A DNA stretch of 64,000 bases from Streptomyces sp. NWU339 (GTDB lineage Bacteria > Actinomycetota > Actinomycetes > Streptomycetales > Streptomycetaceae): the NCBI RefSeq assembly GCF_003143855.1, contig NZ_QFRK01000015.1, positions 88,444 to 152,443 on the forward strand, read 5' to 3'. Position 1 is the first letter of the stretch; each line of letters opens with the position of its first letter. Positions 25,692-34,572 of the stretch are shown here, piece after piece. The notes under the pieces were generated by a model, which saw only the letters and a list, made by a program, of their open reading frames with translations, searched no databases and was not told the DNA's origin. The position numbers and the translations under genes were made by a program.

Positions 25692-26369
25692 CTATGCGGC
25701 CGGCTTCGTAGCCGTCAGCAGGTACTCGTGCGAACGGTTGGTGACCATCGGGTCGTCGCCGCCGACCGGCCAGTCGTAGAGGTGGACGCGTTCGTCGCCC
25801 AGGATCAGATGGCGGCCGAGCATGCGGGCCGCGTCCCAGGCCAGGGGGACGAACGCGCCGTCGATCCGCCGGTTCTGCACCGCGATCACCGCGTACGTGC
25901 CCGGGCGCATCACCGCGGCGATGGCGCCGAAGGCGTCGTCCAGCGCCTCCAGATAGACGTCGTACTCACGCAGCGCGTACATGGTCGCGGGATCGGCTCC
26001 CGTCAGGTCGAGCGCCGTCCCGAAGTAGGGCAGGTCGCACAGGACCAGGTCCACGGACTCGGGGTCGAGCGGTGGCTTGCGGGCGTCGCCGCACAGCATC
26101 CTCTGGCCGGAGTACGGCGCGATGCGACGCCGCGCCTGCTCCACCCGGTTCGCGTCGATCTCCAGGCCGATGCCGCGTCTGTCCTCGACCGCGCAGGCCA
26201 CCAGGGTCGTGCCCCAGCCTGCGAACGGGTCGAGTACCACATCACCGGGCTCGCTGAACTCACGGATCAAAGGACGGAGTTGGGCCACCATGCCGCAGGA
26301 GCCCGCGGCATCGGGCCGCACGAACTCGGGGTCCTCCTCCTCGAGGACCAGCCAGCTGGAGACTCCCAT
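25692..26369 (-). CDS. SAM-dependent methyltransferase with DNA N6/N4-amino-methylase fold
   Basis: 225 residues. The SAM-binding motif DVVLDPFAGWGTTLVACAVE (about residue 42) and a catalytic-motif variant LCDLPYFG (about residue 110, DPPY-like) are those of N6-adenine/N4-cytosine DNA methylases and TRM11-type RNA methylases. No target-recognition domain or restriction partner is present, and the gene lies convergent with the aminotransferase inside a biosynthetic cluster. Enzymes with this motif methylate exocyclic amines, so N-methylation of an arylamine is imaginable, but DNA/RNA modification or self-protection is equally possible. No strong ribosome site is visible. Confidence 0.7.
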   Translation of the reverse strand: MGVSSWLVLEEEDPEFVRPDAAGSCGMVAQLRPLIREFSEPGDVVLDPFAGWGTTLVACAVEDRRGIGLEIDANRVEQARRRIAPYSGQRMLCGDARKPPLDPESVDLVLCDLPYFGTALDLTGADPATMYALREYDVYLEALDDAFGAIAAVMRPGTYAVIAVQNRRIDGAFVPLAWDAARMLGRHLILGDERVHLYDWPVGGDDPMVTNRSHEYLLTATKPAA

Positions 26370-26485
26370 TGACGATCACAGCCTTTCGGACAAGGAGAAC
26401 GGGCAGGGCGTGCAGAGAAGCGAGTGGGGCGTGCGGGGAAGGACGGAGCCGTGGGTACGGCCGTGACGGGCGGGCGCGGTCCGGG

Positions 26486-27751
26486 TCAGGCCCGGGCCCG
26501 CTCCGCGGACCCGTCCTCGGGCTCGGTCTCGGCCACGCGCGGACGCGGATACACCGCCTCCTCCGGCAGCCGCCGCTCCAAGCGCAGGACGCCCAGGGAC
26601 GAGACCGTCGCGCCCGCCGCGAGGACCAGCCACATCGCCGTCGGCGACAGGGTTAGCAGGGCCGTCAGAACGGCGGGGGCCAGGGCCATGGGCACCGCCC
26701 AGGACAGCTGGTAGACCGCGAGGTGCCGGCCCCGCGTCTCCTCCGGCGCGGCCTGGGCGCACAGCGCGGACGCCGTGGCGCCGTGCATCAGCTCGCCCGC
26801 CGTGAACAGCAGCGTCGCCGCGAAGACGCCGACCAGGACGACCGTCTTGTCCCCCACCGAGGCGAGGACCGCGAACACCACGAACGAAGCCGCGAACACG
26901 GCCGCGCCCAACGCCACCGCGCGTGAGCGGCGGAACGCGACGAGGCTTCGCGTGACCGGGATCTGCAGGAGCGCGATACCCACCGTATTGACGGCGTACA
27001 GGACGCCCACCAGCGAGTGGGACGCGCCCAGGTCCTGGGTGACATAGGCCGGGATGCCGACCGAGAGCACCGTGTAGCCGAACGCCGTCGGCACATTGAG
27101 CAGGGTCAGGGCGAGGAACGGGCGGTTGCGGGCCACGAGCCGGTAGCCGCCCTTGCGGGAGACACGCGGGCCCGCGGAGGCCGCCTTCCGTACGGGAATG
27201 GAACCGATGCACGCGGCCGCGGCCACGTAGCCGGCGGCAGCTCCGAACACGATCACGTGGTAGAGCGCGTCGCTGCCCAGGGCAAGCACGGCGCCCGCGA
27301 GCAGACCGCCGACGCCCAGACCGGCGTTGCGCAGGCTGCGCTGGACGGCGAGCAGCTTGTCGCGGTCCGCGCCCTGGACGAACTCGGCGATGAAGGACTG
27401 GATCGCCGGCGGGTACGACATGTCGCCGAGCGCCACCAGCAGAAGCACGGCGAACATGCTGACGCCGTTGTCCACCAGCGGATACGTGCAGAACCCGGCG
27501 GCCCGCAGCAGATAACCGCCGGTGACGACGGCACGGGCCCCGAACCGGTCGATGAGGACCCCCGCCGCCGGATTGCTGATCAGGCCGATCATCGCCGCGG
27601 CGGTCATCAGGGTGCCGACCTGGGTGAGCGGAAGCCCGGTGACGTGGTGGAAGTACAGCAGGGACAAGGGCAGGTACATACCGCTGCCGGTGGCGTCGAC
27701 CACCATGCCCAGCATGTAACGCGCCCTCGCCGACGGGCCTCTCGTCGTCAC
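26486..27751 (-). CDS. MFS transporter (exporter)
   Basis: 421 residues with about 12 membrane segments. It starts TTRGPSARARYMLGMVVDATG and has the MFS loop LIDRFGARAVVTGGYLL after TM2. The GTG start overlaps the stop of the upstream double ATP-grasp gene (GTGA), so the two are translated together. The same ATP-grasp/MFS coupling recurs at 32003-34572. Export of the peptide product or of an intermediate, giving self-resistance, is likely; the substrate is not known. Confidence 0.85.
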   Translation of the reverse strand: MTTRGPSARARYMLGMVVDATGSGMYLPLSLLYFHHVTGLPLTQVGTLMTAAAMIGLISNPAAGVLIDRFGARAVVTGGYLLRAAGFCTYPLVDNGVSMFAVLLLVALGDMSYPPAIQSFIAEFVQGADRDKLLAVQRSLRNAGLGVGGLLAGAVLALGSDALYHVIVFGAAAGYVAAAACIGSIPVRKAASAGPRVSRKGGYRLVARNRPFLALTLLNVPTAFGYTVLSVGIPAYVTQDLGASHSLVGVLYAVNTVGIALLQIPVTRSLVAFRRSRAVALGAAVFAASFVVFAVLASVGDKTVVLVGVFAATLLFTAGELMHGATASALCAQAAPEETRGRHLAVYQLSWAVPMALAPAVLTALLTLSPTAMWLVLAAGATVSSLGVLRLERRLPEEAVYPRPRVAETEPEDGSAERARA

Positions 27752-30315
27752 GGTGCCTCCGCGGTCTCGGCGATCTCGGTGTGCTCCCGCACCCAGTCCC
27801 CGAGCGCGCGCAGCCGGCGCTCGCACTCCGCGCGGGTCGGCGCGGAGCCCACCGCAGCGGCGAGGAAGTCGGCGGAGCCCGCGGCGGGAGCGATGGCCTG
27901 GCCCTCCTCGGCGAACAGCCAGAAGCCCGTGAGCCAGGGTTCGTCGGGCTCCGGCGGCAACGCGCGCACGAGCCCCGGCCGTTTCATGGTGAGCATCTGC
28001 CCAGACATGCACCGGGGCGCGGGCAGTCCGGAGGTCTCCGTCAGCTCCCTCATTGCTTCCGAACGGGTGTGACCGGCTTCGGCGCGCGCGGCGTACTCGC
28101 CGAGGTGCACGCCGAACAGGGTGTGGAAGACCTCTCGGATCTTGGCGCCACCGGAGCGGCAGGCGCTCTCGCACAGCACGAGCTGGTCGTCGGGGGTGTG
28201 GAAGACCTCCATGTGGAAGGCGTAGTCGCGCAGCCGCGAGCCCTCGGGCGTCAGCGTGGCGAGGACCTTCTCGGCGAAGTTCAGCAGCCGCGGGGTGAGC
28301 GGGTCGTCCCGGTCGAGGGTCACGTCGATGCGCGGGCCCGGGTCCGAGGCGAAGGAAGCGAGGTCGTACTGGTACTGCGAGGGCCAGGCCACGGCCGGCC
28401 GTCCGTCGGCCACGAAGCCGTCGACATGGCACATGCGGCCCGGTACGAATCCCTCCAGCAGCACGTCCTCACGCTCGCCCGCGCCGTACGCGTCCTTCAG
28501 GCACTCCTCGAAGGCGGCCTCGTCCCGCAGGATGCGCAGACCGACCGAGTTGAAGCCGTGGCGGTGCTTGAAAACGAGCGGAAAGCCCTGCGCCGCCGCG
28601 AACCGCCGGGCCTGCTCGGTGGTCCGGGGCTGGACGTACGGCGCCACCGCGATGCCGGCCTTCTGCGCGCGCGCCTTCATCAGGGCCTTGTCGCGGAACG
28701 GCAGCACGTCGGCGTGCCACGCACCGGGCAGCCCGAGCCTCTCGCGCAGCCGAGCGGCCCGCAGCAGGTCCGCCTCGTGCAGCGCGATCACGTGGGTGAC
28801 GCCGTGCGCGGCGGCGAGTTCGAGAGCACGGGCATCGACCTCGGCGGCGTCGAAGTCGTCGAAGATCTCCAGCCGGGTGTAGCCGAGGGCGCCGTCGGGC
28901 ATTTTCTCGCCGGCCAGCTCGATCTTGTCGCGGGCGGCGAGGACCACGATGTCGCCGGTGTGGTCCGGCAGCCAAGCACGGTACGGGAACGGGTCCAGCG
29001 GATTGCGGTGCAGGATCAGCAGGTTCGCGTGCTCCCCGGTCCCCGCCGGCTGTGCGAGACCGGTACGGCCGTCGGGGTGCGCGAGGACGATCCGGAGGTG
29101 CTCCTCGACGACCTCGGCGCCGCGCCGTACGGCGGCGTCCGTGTCGCCGGCGGCGACGGCGACCAGGCCGAGCCGGTCCCAGTTGTCCCGCAGCGGCCGC
29201 ACGGTGTCGCCGGGCCGGGCACTGATGCGCACGTCGATGACGCCGTCCGCTCCGCGCGCCTCCTCGACCCCGGCGACGGACTCCACGCGGGCGCCGGGCG
29301 CGCCGACCAGGGCGCGGACACAGGCACCGCCGTGCGACCGCGGCCGGTCGGGCAGCTCCTCGGCCAGGCCGAAGGGATGGGAGAGCGCGAGTGAGATCAG
29401 ATCGATGCCGTACGCGCCGTGCACCAGTTCGGGGATGACGTCGCCGGCGATCCGGTTGTGGCTCTCGATCACGCGCGGCCCCCGGGCGGTGAGGCGTACC
29501 TCCGTGTGGCACACGCCGTCGCGCAGACCCATCACGTCGAGGAAGCCGCGCACCGCATCCCGCAGCGCGTCCTCGTCCCGTGCGGGCAGCCGGGCCGGCA
29601 CGGCGTGGCCCAGCTCGGCGAAGTGGCCCTCCGCGGTGAACTTCTCCGTGATCGCGACGATCACGTGCCGGCCCGCGAAGCTGAACGACTCGACGCTGAA
29701 CTCGGGCCCGTCCAGGTACTCCTCCATCAGGAAGTCCCGCAGCACGAACAGAGAGGAGACCCGGTCGGTCCGGGTGCCGACGAGCCGGTCCACCTCGTCC
29801 CACACCCGGCCGGTGTCATCCGGTCCCTCGACGCACTGGACACCGATGCTCGCGGTGGCGTCGGCGGGCTTGACGACGAAGGGGAAGCCGTACGACGCCC
29901 CGAAGGCGCCCAGGTCCTCGCGGCTGTGCAGGGATTGGGCCCGTACGGCCCGCGCCGGGTCGTGCTCGGCGAGATACCGCCGCATCACGGCCTTGTCCCG
30001 GAACCGGCGCGTGACCTCGTACCCGGTCCCGTGCAGCCCTAACAAGTCGTTGACCCGCCCGGCGTTCTCCAGTCCCGGCTCGGTCAGCGACGTGGCCACG
30101 GTGAAACCGGGACTCTCGTGCCAGGCGCGCACGACGGGCTCGACCAGCGCCCAGTCCGTGTAGTCGACGACCTCGACAGCCGTGGCTAACCGGTTCTGCT
30201 CCTCGCTCACCTTGGTCGAATGCTGGAGCAGCAACACGCTCAGCCCGAGGTCACAGGCTTTTTTTACCGTTTCGTCGGTACCGCCGACGAGCACCAGGGT
30301 GCGCTCGGGGTTCAT
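27748..30315 (-). CDS. Double ATP-grasp ligase
   Basis: 855 residues made of two ATP-grasp ligase halves, likely forming amide bonds between amino acids through acyl phosphates. The first half (1-about 420) has the ATP-binding Lys in PFVVKPADATASIGVQCV (about 149), an EEYLDGPEFSVE segment and Mg ligands in GPRVIESHNRIAGD. The second half has PLVFKHRHGFNSVGL (about 580) and LVLCESACRSGGAKI, where the Asn ligand is replaced by Arg-Ser. The ATG at 30315 follows GGGAGGAGAGAGG. Tandem ATP-grasps of this kind resemble L-amino-acid ligases and carnosine-synthase-like enzymes. Substrates cannot be predicted. Confidence 0.85.
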   Translation of the reverse strand: MNPERTLVLVGGTDETVKKACDLGLSVLLLQHSTKVSEEQNRLATAVEVVDYTDWALVEPVVRAWHESPGFTVATSLTEPGLENAGRVNDLLGLHGTGYEVTRRFRDKAVMRRYLAEHDPARAVRAQSLHSREDLGAFGASYGFPFVVKPADATASIGVQCVEGPDDTGRVWDEVDRLVGTRTDRVSSLFVLRDFLMEEYLDGPEFSVESFSFAGRHVIVAITEKFTAEGHFAELGHAVPARLPARDEDALRDAVRGFLDVMGLRDGVCHTEVRLTARGPRVIESHNRIAGDVIPELVHGAYGIDLISLALSHPFGLAEELPDRPRSHGGACVRALVGAPGARVESVAGVEEARGADGVIDVRISARPGDTVRPLRDNWDRLGLVAVAAGDTDAAVRRGAEVVEEHLRIVLAHPDGRTGLAQPAGTGEHANLLILHRNPLDPFPYRAWLPDHTGDIVVLAARDKIELAGEKMPDGALGYTRLEIFDDFDAAEVDARALELAAAHGVTHVIALHEADLLRAARLRERLGLPGAWHADVLPFRDKALMKARAQKAGIAVAPYVQPRTTEQARRFAAAQGFPLVFKHRHGFNSVGLRILRDEAAFEECLKDAYGAGEREDVLLEGFVPGRMCHVDGFVADGRPAVAWPSQYQYDLASFASDPGPRIDVTLDRDDPLTPRLLNFAEKVLATLTPEGSRLRDYAFHMEVFHTPDDQLVLCESACRSGGAKIREVFHTLFGVHLGEYAARAEAGHTRSEAMRELTETSGLPAPRCMSGQMLTMKRPGLVRALPPEPDEPWLTGFWLFAEEGQAIAPAAGSADFLAAAVGSAPTRAECERRLRALGDWVREHTEIAETAEAP

Positions 30316-30470
30316 CTCGGTCCCTCTCTCCTCCCTACGTCCGCAGGGAACTGTGTCTCGTGCGAAGGCGGCGGGGCCATGGGGACAAAGGTTCGGGTCG
30401 TGGCAGTGCGGGGATCGGGGGGATCCGGTATGGGAGCAAAAGGTGCGGGCGTGCGGGTGGCCCGCCTCGG

Positions 30471-31034
30471 TCAGGGCGCGTTCCCGGAGACCACGGCCCG
30501 GACCTTGCCTCCTTTCGGCACGTCTGCCGTGACCAGTGCCATCGCCCCGATCAGCGCGTCGTCCCCCACGGTGATCGGCCCGAGCAGCGTCGCCCCCACC
30601 CCCACCGTCACCCCGTTCCCGAGGCGCGGATGCCGGCGCTTCCCGTCCTCGAGCCCGCGCTCCCTGTCGTGCCACCACCCGCGCGACCCCAGTGTCACCT
30701 GGTGGAAGAGCGACACGTCGTCGCCGATGACCGCGGTCTCGCCGATCACGACACCGGCACCGTGGTCGACGAAGAAGCGCCGCCCGATCCGCGCCCCGGG
30801 GTGGATCTCGACGCCGCCCGTGAGGCCCTTCGCCAGCACGGAGACCAGCCGCGCCGTGGCGAAATGGCCGCGCCGGTACAGACGATAGGCCACACGATGC
30901 CCGAGCAGGGCGGTCACCGTCGGGTGCAGCAGGGCCTCACGACGGGACCGCACGGAGGGGTCACGGGCCGTGACCACGTCGAGGACCTGGAAGGCGCGCC
31001 GCAGCAGGCTCTCGCGGGACGCGTCAGCGCTCAC
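30471..31034 (-). CDS. Serine O-acetyltransferase (CysE type)
   Basis: 187 residues. The C-terminal left-handed beta-helix carries hexapeptide repeats, with GGVEIHPGARIGRRFFVDHG (catalytic Asp-His) and GVVIGETAVIGDDVSLFHQV then TLG, the serine acetyltransferase signature. The short N-terminal helical part matches the shorter bacterial CysE forms. The start overlaps the end of the cysteine-synthase-like gene by 11 bases, so the two are coupled. Product O-acetyl-L-serine would be used by that neighbour for cysteine or another beta-substituted alanine. A pair inside a cluster is also known from D-cycloserine biosynthesis. Confidence 0.9.
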   Translation of the reverse strand: MSADASRESLLRRAFQVLDVVTARDPSVRSRREALLHPTVTALLGHRVAYRLYRRGHFATARLVSVLAKGLTGGVEIHPGARIGRRFFVDHGAGVVIGETAVIGDDVSLFHQVTLGSRGWWHDRERGLEDGKRRHPRLGNGVTVGVGATLLGPITVGDDALIGAMALVTADVPKGGKVRAVVSGNAP

Positions 31035-32037
31035 CAGAGGGCTCCGTCTCGGGCCACCAGCTCAGATAGCGCTCACCGCTGTCGGGGAACACGGTCGCCA
31101 CGACCGCGTCCGCCAGGTCGTGACGGCGGGCGAGTTCGAGGCAGCCGTACGCGGCCGCGCCCGCGGAGATCCCGACGAGGAGCCCGGTGCGGGCGGCGAT
31201 GGCGCGTGTGGTGGCGGCGGCGTCCTCGTCGCCGACGACGATCACCTCGTCGACGAGGTCCACGTCGGTGACAGGGCTGATGAAGCCGCCGTTGAGGCCG
31301 GGGATGCGGTGCGGTCCCGGCTCACCGCCGGACAGGAGCGGGGAGCCCGCGGGTTCGACGGCGACGACCGTCAGGTCCGGGTTCTGCCGGCGCAGATAGC
31401 GGGCGCAGCCGGTCAGGGTGCCGCCGGTGCCGACCCCGCACACCAGGTAGTCGACGCGGCCGCCGGCATCGCGCCAGATCTCGGGTCCGGTCGTCATGTA
31501 GTGGGCCCGTACGTTGTCGGGGTTCTCGTGCTGGCGCGCGTACCAGGAGCCCGGGATCTCGGCGTGGAGTTTCTCGGCGCGCTCGACGCAGCCCGCGAAG
31601 CCGAGCGTGTGGTCGGTGAACTCCACCTCGGCGCCGAGCATCCGCAGGGTGAGGACGCGCTCGCGCGAGGCGTTGTCGGGCAGCACGATCCGGCACGGGT
31701 AGCCGCGTGCGGCGGCGAGCGCGGTGAGGGCGATCCCGGTATTGCCGGAGGTCGACTCGATGACCGTGGCGCCCGGTGCGAGCGCGCCGGACTCCTCGGC
31801 GGCGCGCAGCATGAACAGGGCGGCCCGGTCCTTGATGCTGGACAGCGGGTTGGCGGACTCCAGCTTGGCGAGGACACGGGCGGTCTCGGGCAGCCCGTCG
31901 AGGGCGAGCCGGAGCAGGGGTGTGTCGCCGACGAGGTCCTCGAAGGACGTGGCGATGCGGCCGGTGCGTACCTGGTTCACTATGGCTGCGTCTTCCTCGG
32001 TCTCAGTTCCGTGCGCCGGAGCCGGCGGGATCGACAT
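31024..32037 (-). CDS. PLP-dependent cysteine-synthase-family enzyme
   Basis: Fold-type II PLP enzyme of 337 residues. It has LVGDTPLLRLALDGL, the PLP Lys in NPLSSIKDRAALFM, the phosphate/substrate loop ESTSGNTGIALTAL, and the cofactor-phosphate loop VCGVGTGGTLTGCARYL. It replaces the acetoxy group of O-acetylserine with a nucleophile. Sulfide would give cysteine; ammonia- or ureido-type nucleophiles give diaminopropionate or O-ureidoserine in related clusters. The ATG at 32037 overlaps the upstream ATP-grasp gene by 35 bases; a GTG at 31980, preceded by GAGGAAG, is a credible alternative start. It is coupled with the serine acetyltransferase. Confidence 0.88.
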   Translation of the reverse strand: MSIPPAPAHGTETEEDAAIVNQVRTGRIATSFEDLVGDTPLLRLALDGLPETARVLAKLESANPLSSIKDRAALFMLRAAEESGALAPGATVIESTSGNTGIALTALAAARGYPCRIVLPDNASRERVLTLRMLGAEVEFTDHTLGFAGCVERAEKLHAEIPGSWYARQHENPDNVRAHYMTTGPEIWRDAGGRVDYLVCGVGTGGTLTGCARYLRRQNPDLTVVAVEPAGSPLLSGGEPGPHRIPGLNGGFISPVTDVDLVDEVIVVGDEDAAATTRAIAARTGLLVGISAGAAAYGCLELARRHDLADAVVATVFPDSGERYLSWWPETEPSGER

Positions 32038-33250
32038 GGACGCGCAGGGTCTCCCGCACGAACTTCAGGGCGTCCTCGCGCTCACCCGGCGTGGCGGCGT
32101 CGACCAGGACGTGGCCCATGCGCCGGCCGGACGAGGTGAGCGGCAGCACCGCGTCACCGGGGCCCTTGCGGAGTCTGACCCGCACCACTGCAGGATGCGC
32201 GAGGACCTCGTCGGTGCCGGTGATTTCCCGGATGGTGCCGGGCGCCGCGGTCGGGAACACCGTGGCCGCGTACGACACCGGCTGCTGCGGCAGGGGTGCG
32301 AGGGGCAGTCCTGTGGCGAGGCGCACCATGGCCTCGTACAGGTTGAAGCCGTACGTACGGCTGATCGCGTCGGGCAGGTAGTCGCCGGGCGTGCGGACGG
32401 CGATCTCCATGAGGACGGGGCCGCGCGAACCCACCTTGAACTCCAGGTGCACGAGTCCGGTGCGCATCCCGATGGCCGCGCACACCCGGGTCGTCAAGTC
32501 GTCCACCTGTGCCGCGAGTTCCCTGTCGAAACGGTGACCGCAGCGGTGTGCGAGCTCGACGAAGTACGGCGGCGGGGTGGTCTCCTTCGCGGTGACGTTC
32601 GTGAACAGCACCTCGCCGTCCCGCAGCAGCGCCTCCCAGCTGTACTCGGGGCCCTCGACCGCCTCCTCGACCAGGACCTGGCCCTCGGTGCCGCGGCGGG
32701 CGATCACCTCGTCGACGTCCGCCGCGTCGCTCACCAGCTCGACGCCCCGGCTGCCGGCGAGGGTCAGCGGTTTGACGACGACCGGCAGCCGGTCGAGCAT
32801 CCAGTCGCGGGCCTCCGCGACCGAGCCGACGTGCACGTGGTCCGGCTGCGGGACGTCGTACGCGGCGAACGTGGCCCGCTGCAGCGCCTTGTTGCGGGAG
32901 ACGACAGCCGCGTGCAGCGAGGGGCCGCGCAGCCCGTACCGCTCCTGCACGAGCGCACCGGCGAGGACGTGCGGCTCGGCGAACGCGATCAGGCCGTCAG
33001 GCGTGCCCTCGGCGGCGGCCTCGGTGACGGCGCGCACCCAGGACTCGTCGTGGGCGCCGGCCACCCGGTGGAAACGCTCGGCCAGGTCGAGCGGGCGACC
33101 GTCCCACGCGGCGGCCGACTCGACGGCACGGACGCGCAGACCGAGCCGCGCGGCTGCCTCCAGGTAGGGGCGGCCCATCACGCCGACGCCGACGAGCAGC
33201 AGTTCCTTGGTGTCGTACGGCCCTTCGGGGCCCAGCGATGCGGTGGTCAT
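32003..33250 (-). CDS. ATP-grasp ligase, L-amino-acid ligase type
   Basis: 415 residues with one ATP-grasp unit. The N-terminal Rossmann-like part is KELLLVGVGVMGRPYLEAAA. The ATP Lys is in LPVVVKPLTLAGSRGVELV (about 160), followed by VEGPEYSWEALL and the Mg ligands GPVLMEIAVRTPGDYL. The C-terminal part matches the LAL C2 domain. Such enzymes join two amino acids, or an amino acid and another acid, with ATP hydrolysis to ADP. Its ATG overlaps the stop of the upstream MFS gene (ATGA). It is the single-domain member of three ATP-grasp proteins in the cluster. Confidence 0.88.
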   Translation of the reverse strand: MTTASLGPEGPYDTKELLLVGVGVMGRPYLEAAARLGLRVRAVESAAAWDGRPLDLAERFHRVAGAHDESWVRAVTEAAAEGTPDGLIAFAEPHVLAGALVQERYGLRGPSLHAAVVSRNKALQRATFAAYDVPQPDHVHVGSVAEARDWMLDRLPVVVKPLTLAGSRGVELVSDAADVDEVIARRGTEGQVLVEEAVEGPEYSWEALLRDGEVLFTNVTAKETTPPPYFVELAHRCGHRFDRELAAQVDDLTTRVCAAIGMRTGLVHLEFKVGSRGPVLMEIAVRTPGDYLPDAISRTYGFNLYEAMVRLATGLPLAPLPQQPVSYAATVFPTAAPGTIREITGTDEVLAHPAVVRVRLRKGPGDAVLPLTSSGRRMGHVLVDAATPGEREDALKFVRETLRVHVDPAGSGARN

Positions 33251-34572
33251 CGGGCACGTCCTTCGGAGGGTTCGACGGGTACGGTGCCGACGCCGGAGGC
33301 CTCGGCGGGTTCGACGGCCTCGGCGGGCTCAACGGCCTCGGCGGGCTCAACGGCTTCGACGAGCTTGAGCAGCCGTGTCACGGGACCGACGAGGAGCGCC
33401 GCCACGGCGAACAGCGCCGCGAGCCCGAACCATCCGGCGGGCCCCGCCACGGTCACCACGGCCGTGACCAGGACCGGGCCGACGATGCGCTGACCGGTCC
33501 CGCCGAGGCTGAACACCGCAAGGTAGATGCCCTTGCGGTCCTCGGGCGCGCAGTTGTAGCTCAGATCCCAGCCGCCGGTCGCCTGCCACATCTCGCCGAA
33601 CGTGAGCAGCACACAGCCGACGACGAGCAGCGCACCCGCGACCCACGCGGCCGAGGGTCCGCTCGCGGCGGCGAGCGCGAGGCAGCACAGGACCATCGCG
33701 ATCCCGGCGAGGCGCAGCGCGCGGACCGCGCCGCCCTCGCGTTCGGCGGCCTTGGCCACCGGGACCTGCAGCACGATCGACAACACGGTGTTGATCAGGA
33801 TGAGGCCCGGCAGCAGCCCGGTCGGCATCTCGGTGGCCGCGAGCGCCCACAGCGGCAGGCCCACGGAGAGGATCGTCACATGCAGGTTGAGCACGCCGTT
33901 GAGGATGGTCAACAGCCCGTACCGCCAGTCGCGGAACTGGCGTACGGCGGTCAGCGGGGCCACCTTGTGCTGCGGCCTGTCGGCGCCCGAGATCCGCAGC
34001 CGCACCAGCATCAGCGCCGAGGCGAGGAACGCGGTCGCGGTGCCGAGGACGATCGCCCGGTACGTCCACACGCCGTCGGCGGCGAGCAGCGGTGCCGCGA
34101 GCAGCGCGCCGAGTGAGAAGCCCACGTTGCGGACCGTACGGATGATGGCCATGGTCCGCGTGCGGTCGCTACCCGCGACCGTCGCCGACGCCACGGCCTG
34201 CGTCATCGGCTGGGTCGCCGCCTCAGCCATGGCGAGCGCGCACGAGACGAGCGTGAAGCCGATGACGCCGTGCACGAAGCAGAGCGCCACGAACCCGCCC
34301 GCCCGCCACAGCTGCAGCGCGATGAGCGTACGCCGGGCACCGAAGTGGTCGCCGGCCGCACCGATCGGCACCGTGGCCAGGAACCCCACCACGCCCGAGA
34401 TGGCGAGGCCGGTGCCGACCTCCCCGGCCGTGAGGCCCGCGGCTCGCACGAAGAACACCGCGGACGCGGCCAGGTACAGGCCCGTGCCGATCGCGTTGAC
34501 GAGCGAGATGACCGTGAAGGTGCGGCCTCCGGAGGTGGCCGGGACGTAGTCGCGCCAGGTCGGAAGCCGCAT
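33247..34572 (-). CDS. MFS transporter with a repetitive C-terminal tail
   Basis: 441 residues with about 12 membrane segments. It has the MFS loop PIGAAGDHFGARRTLIALQL after TM2, and a matching segment in the second half with YNCAPEDRKGIYLAVFSLGG. The last 40 residues are a soluble tail containing VEPAEA three times, encoded by 18-bp tandem repeats. It is coupled by one-base and four-base overlaps to ATP-grasp genes on both sides. Export of a peptide product is likely. It is a second, distinct exporter in addition to the one at 26486-27751. Confidence 0.85.
   Translation of the reverse strand: MRLPTWRDYVPATSGGRTFTVISLVNAIGTGLYLAASAVFFVRAAGLTAGEVGTGLAISGVVGFLATVPIGAAGDHFGARRTLIALQLWRAGGFVALCFVHGVIGFTLVSCALAMAEAATQPMTQAVASATVAGSDRTRTMAIIRTVRNVGFSLGALLAAPLLAADGVWTYRAIVLGTATAFLASALMLVRLRISGADRPQHKVAPLTAVRQFRDWRYGLLTILNGVLNLHVTILSVGLPLWALAATEMPTGLLPGLILINTVLSIVLQVPVAKAAEREGGAVRALRLAGIAMVLCCLALAAASGPSAAWVAGALLVVGCVLLTFGEMWQATGGWDLSYNCAPEDRKGIYLAVFSLGGTGQRIVGPVLVTAVVTVAGPAGWFGLAALFAVAALLVGPVTRLLKLVEAVEPAEAVEPAEAVEPAEASGVGTVPVEPSEGRAR
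33298..33351. repeat. Three 18-bp tandem repeats in the MFS tail
   Basis: Units GGCCTCGGCGGGTTCGAC, then two of GGCCTCGGCGGGCTCAAC, in frame and encoding VEPAEA three times near the C-terminus of the MFS protein. Repeat-number slippage here would change only the soluble tail. Confidence 0.8.

Noticed and set aside
25692..26369. Restriction-modification system
   Set aside because: Only the methylase fold is present, with no endonuclease or specificity gene next to it.
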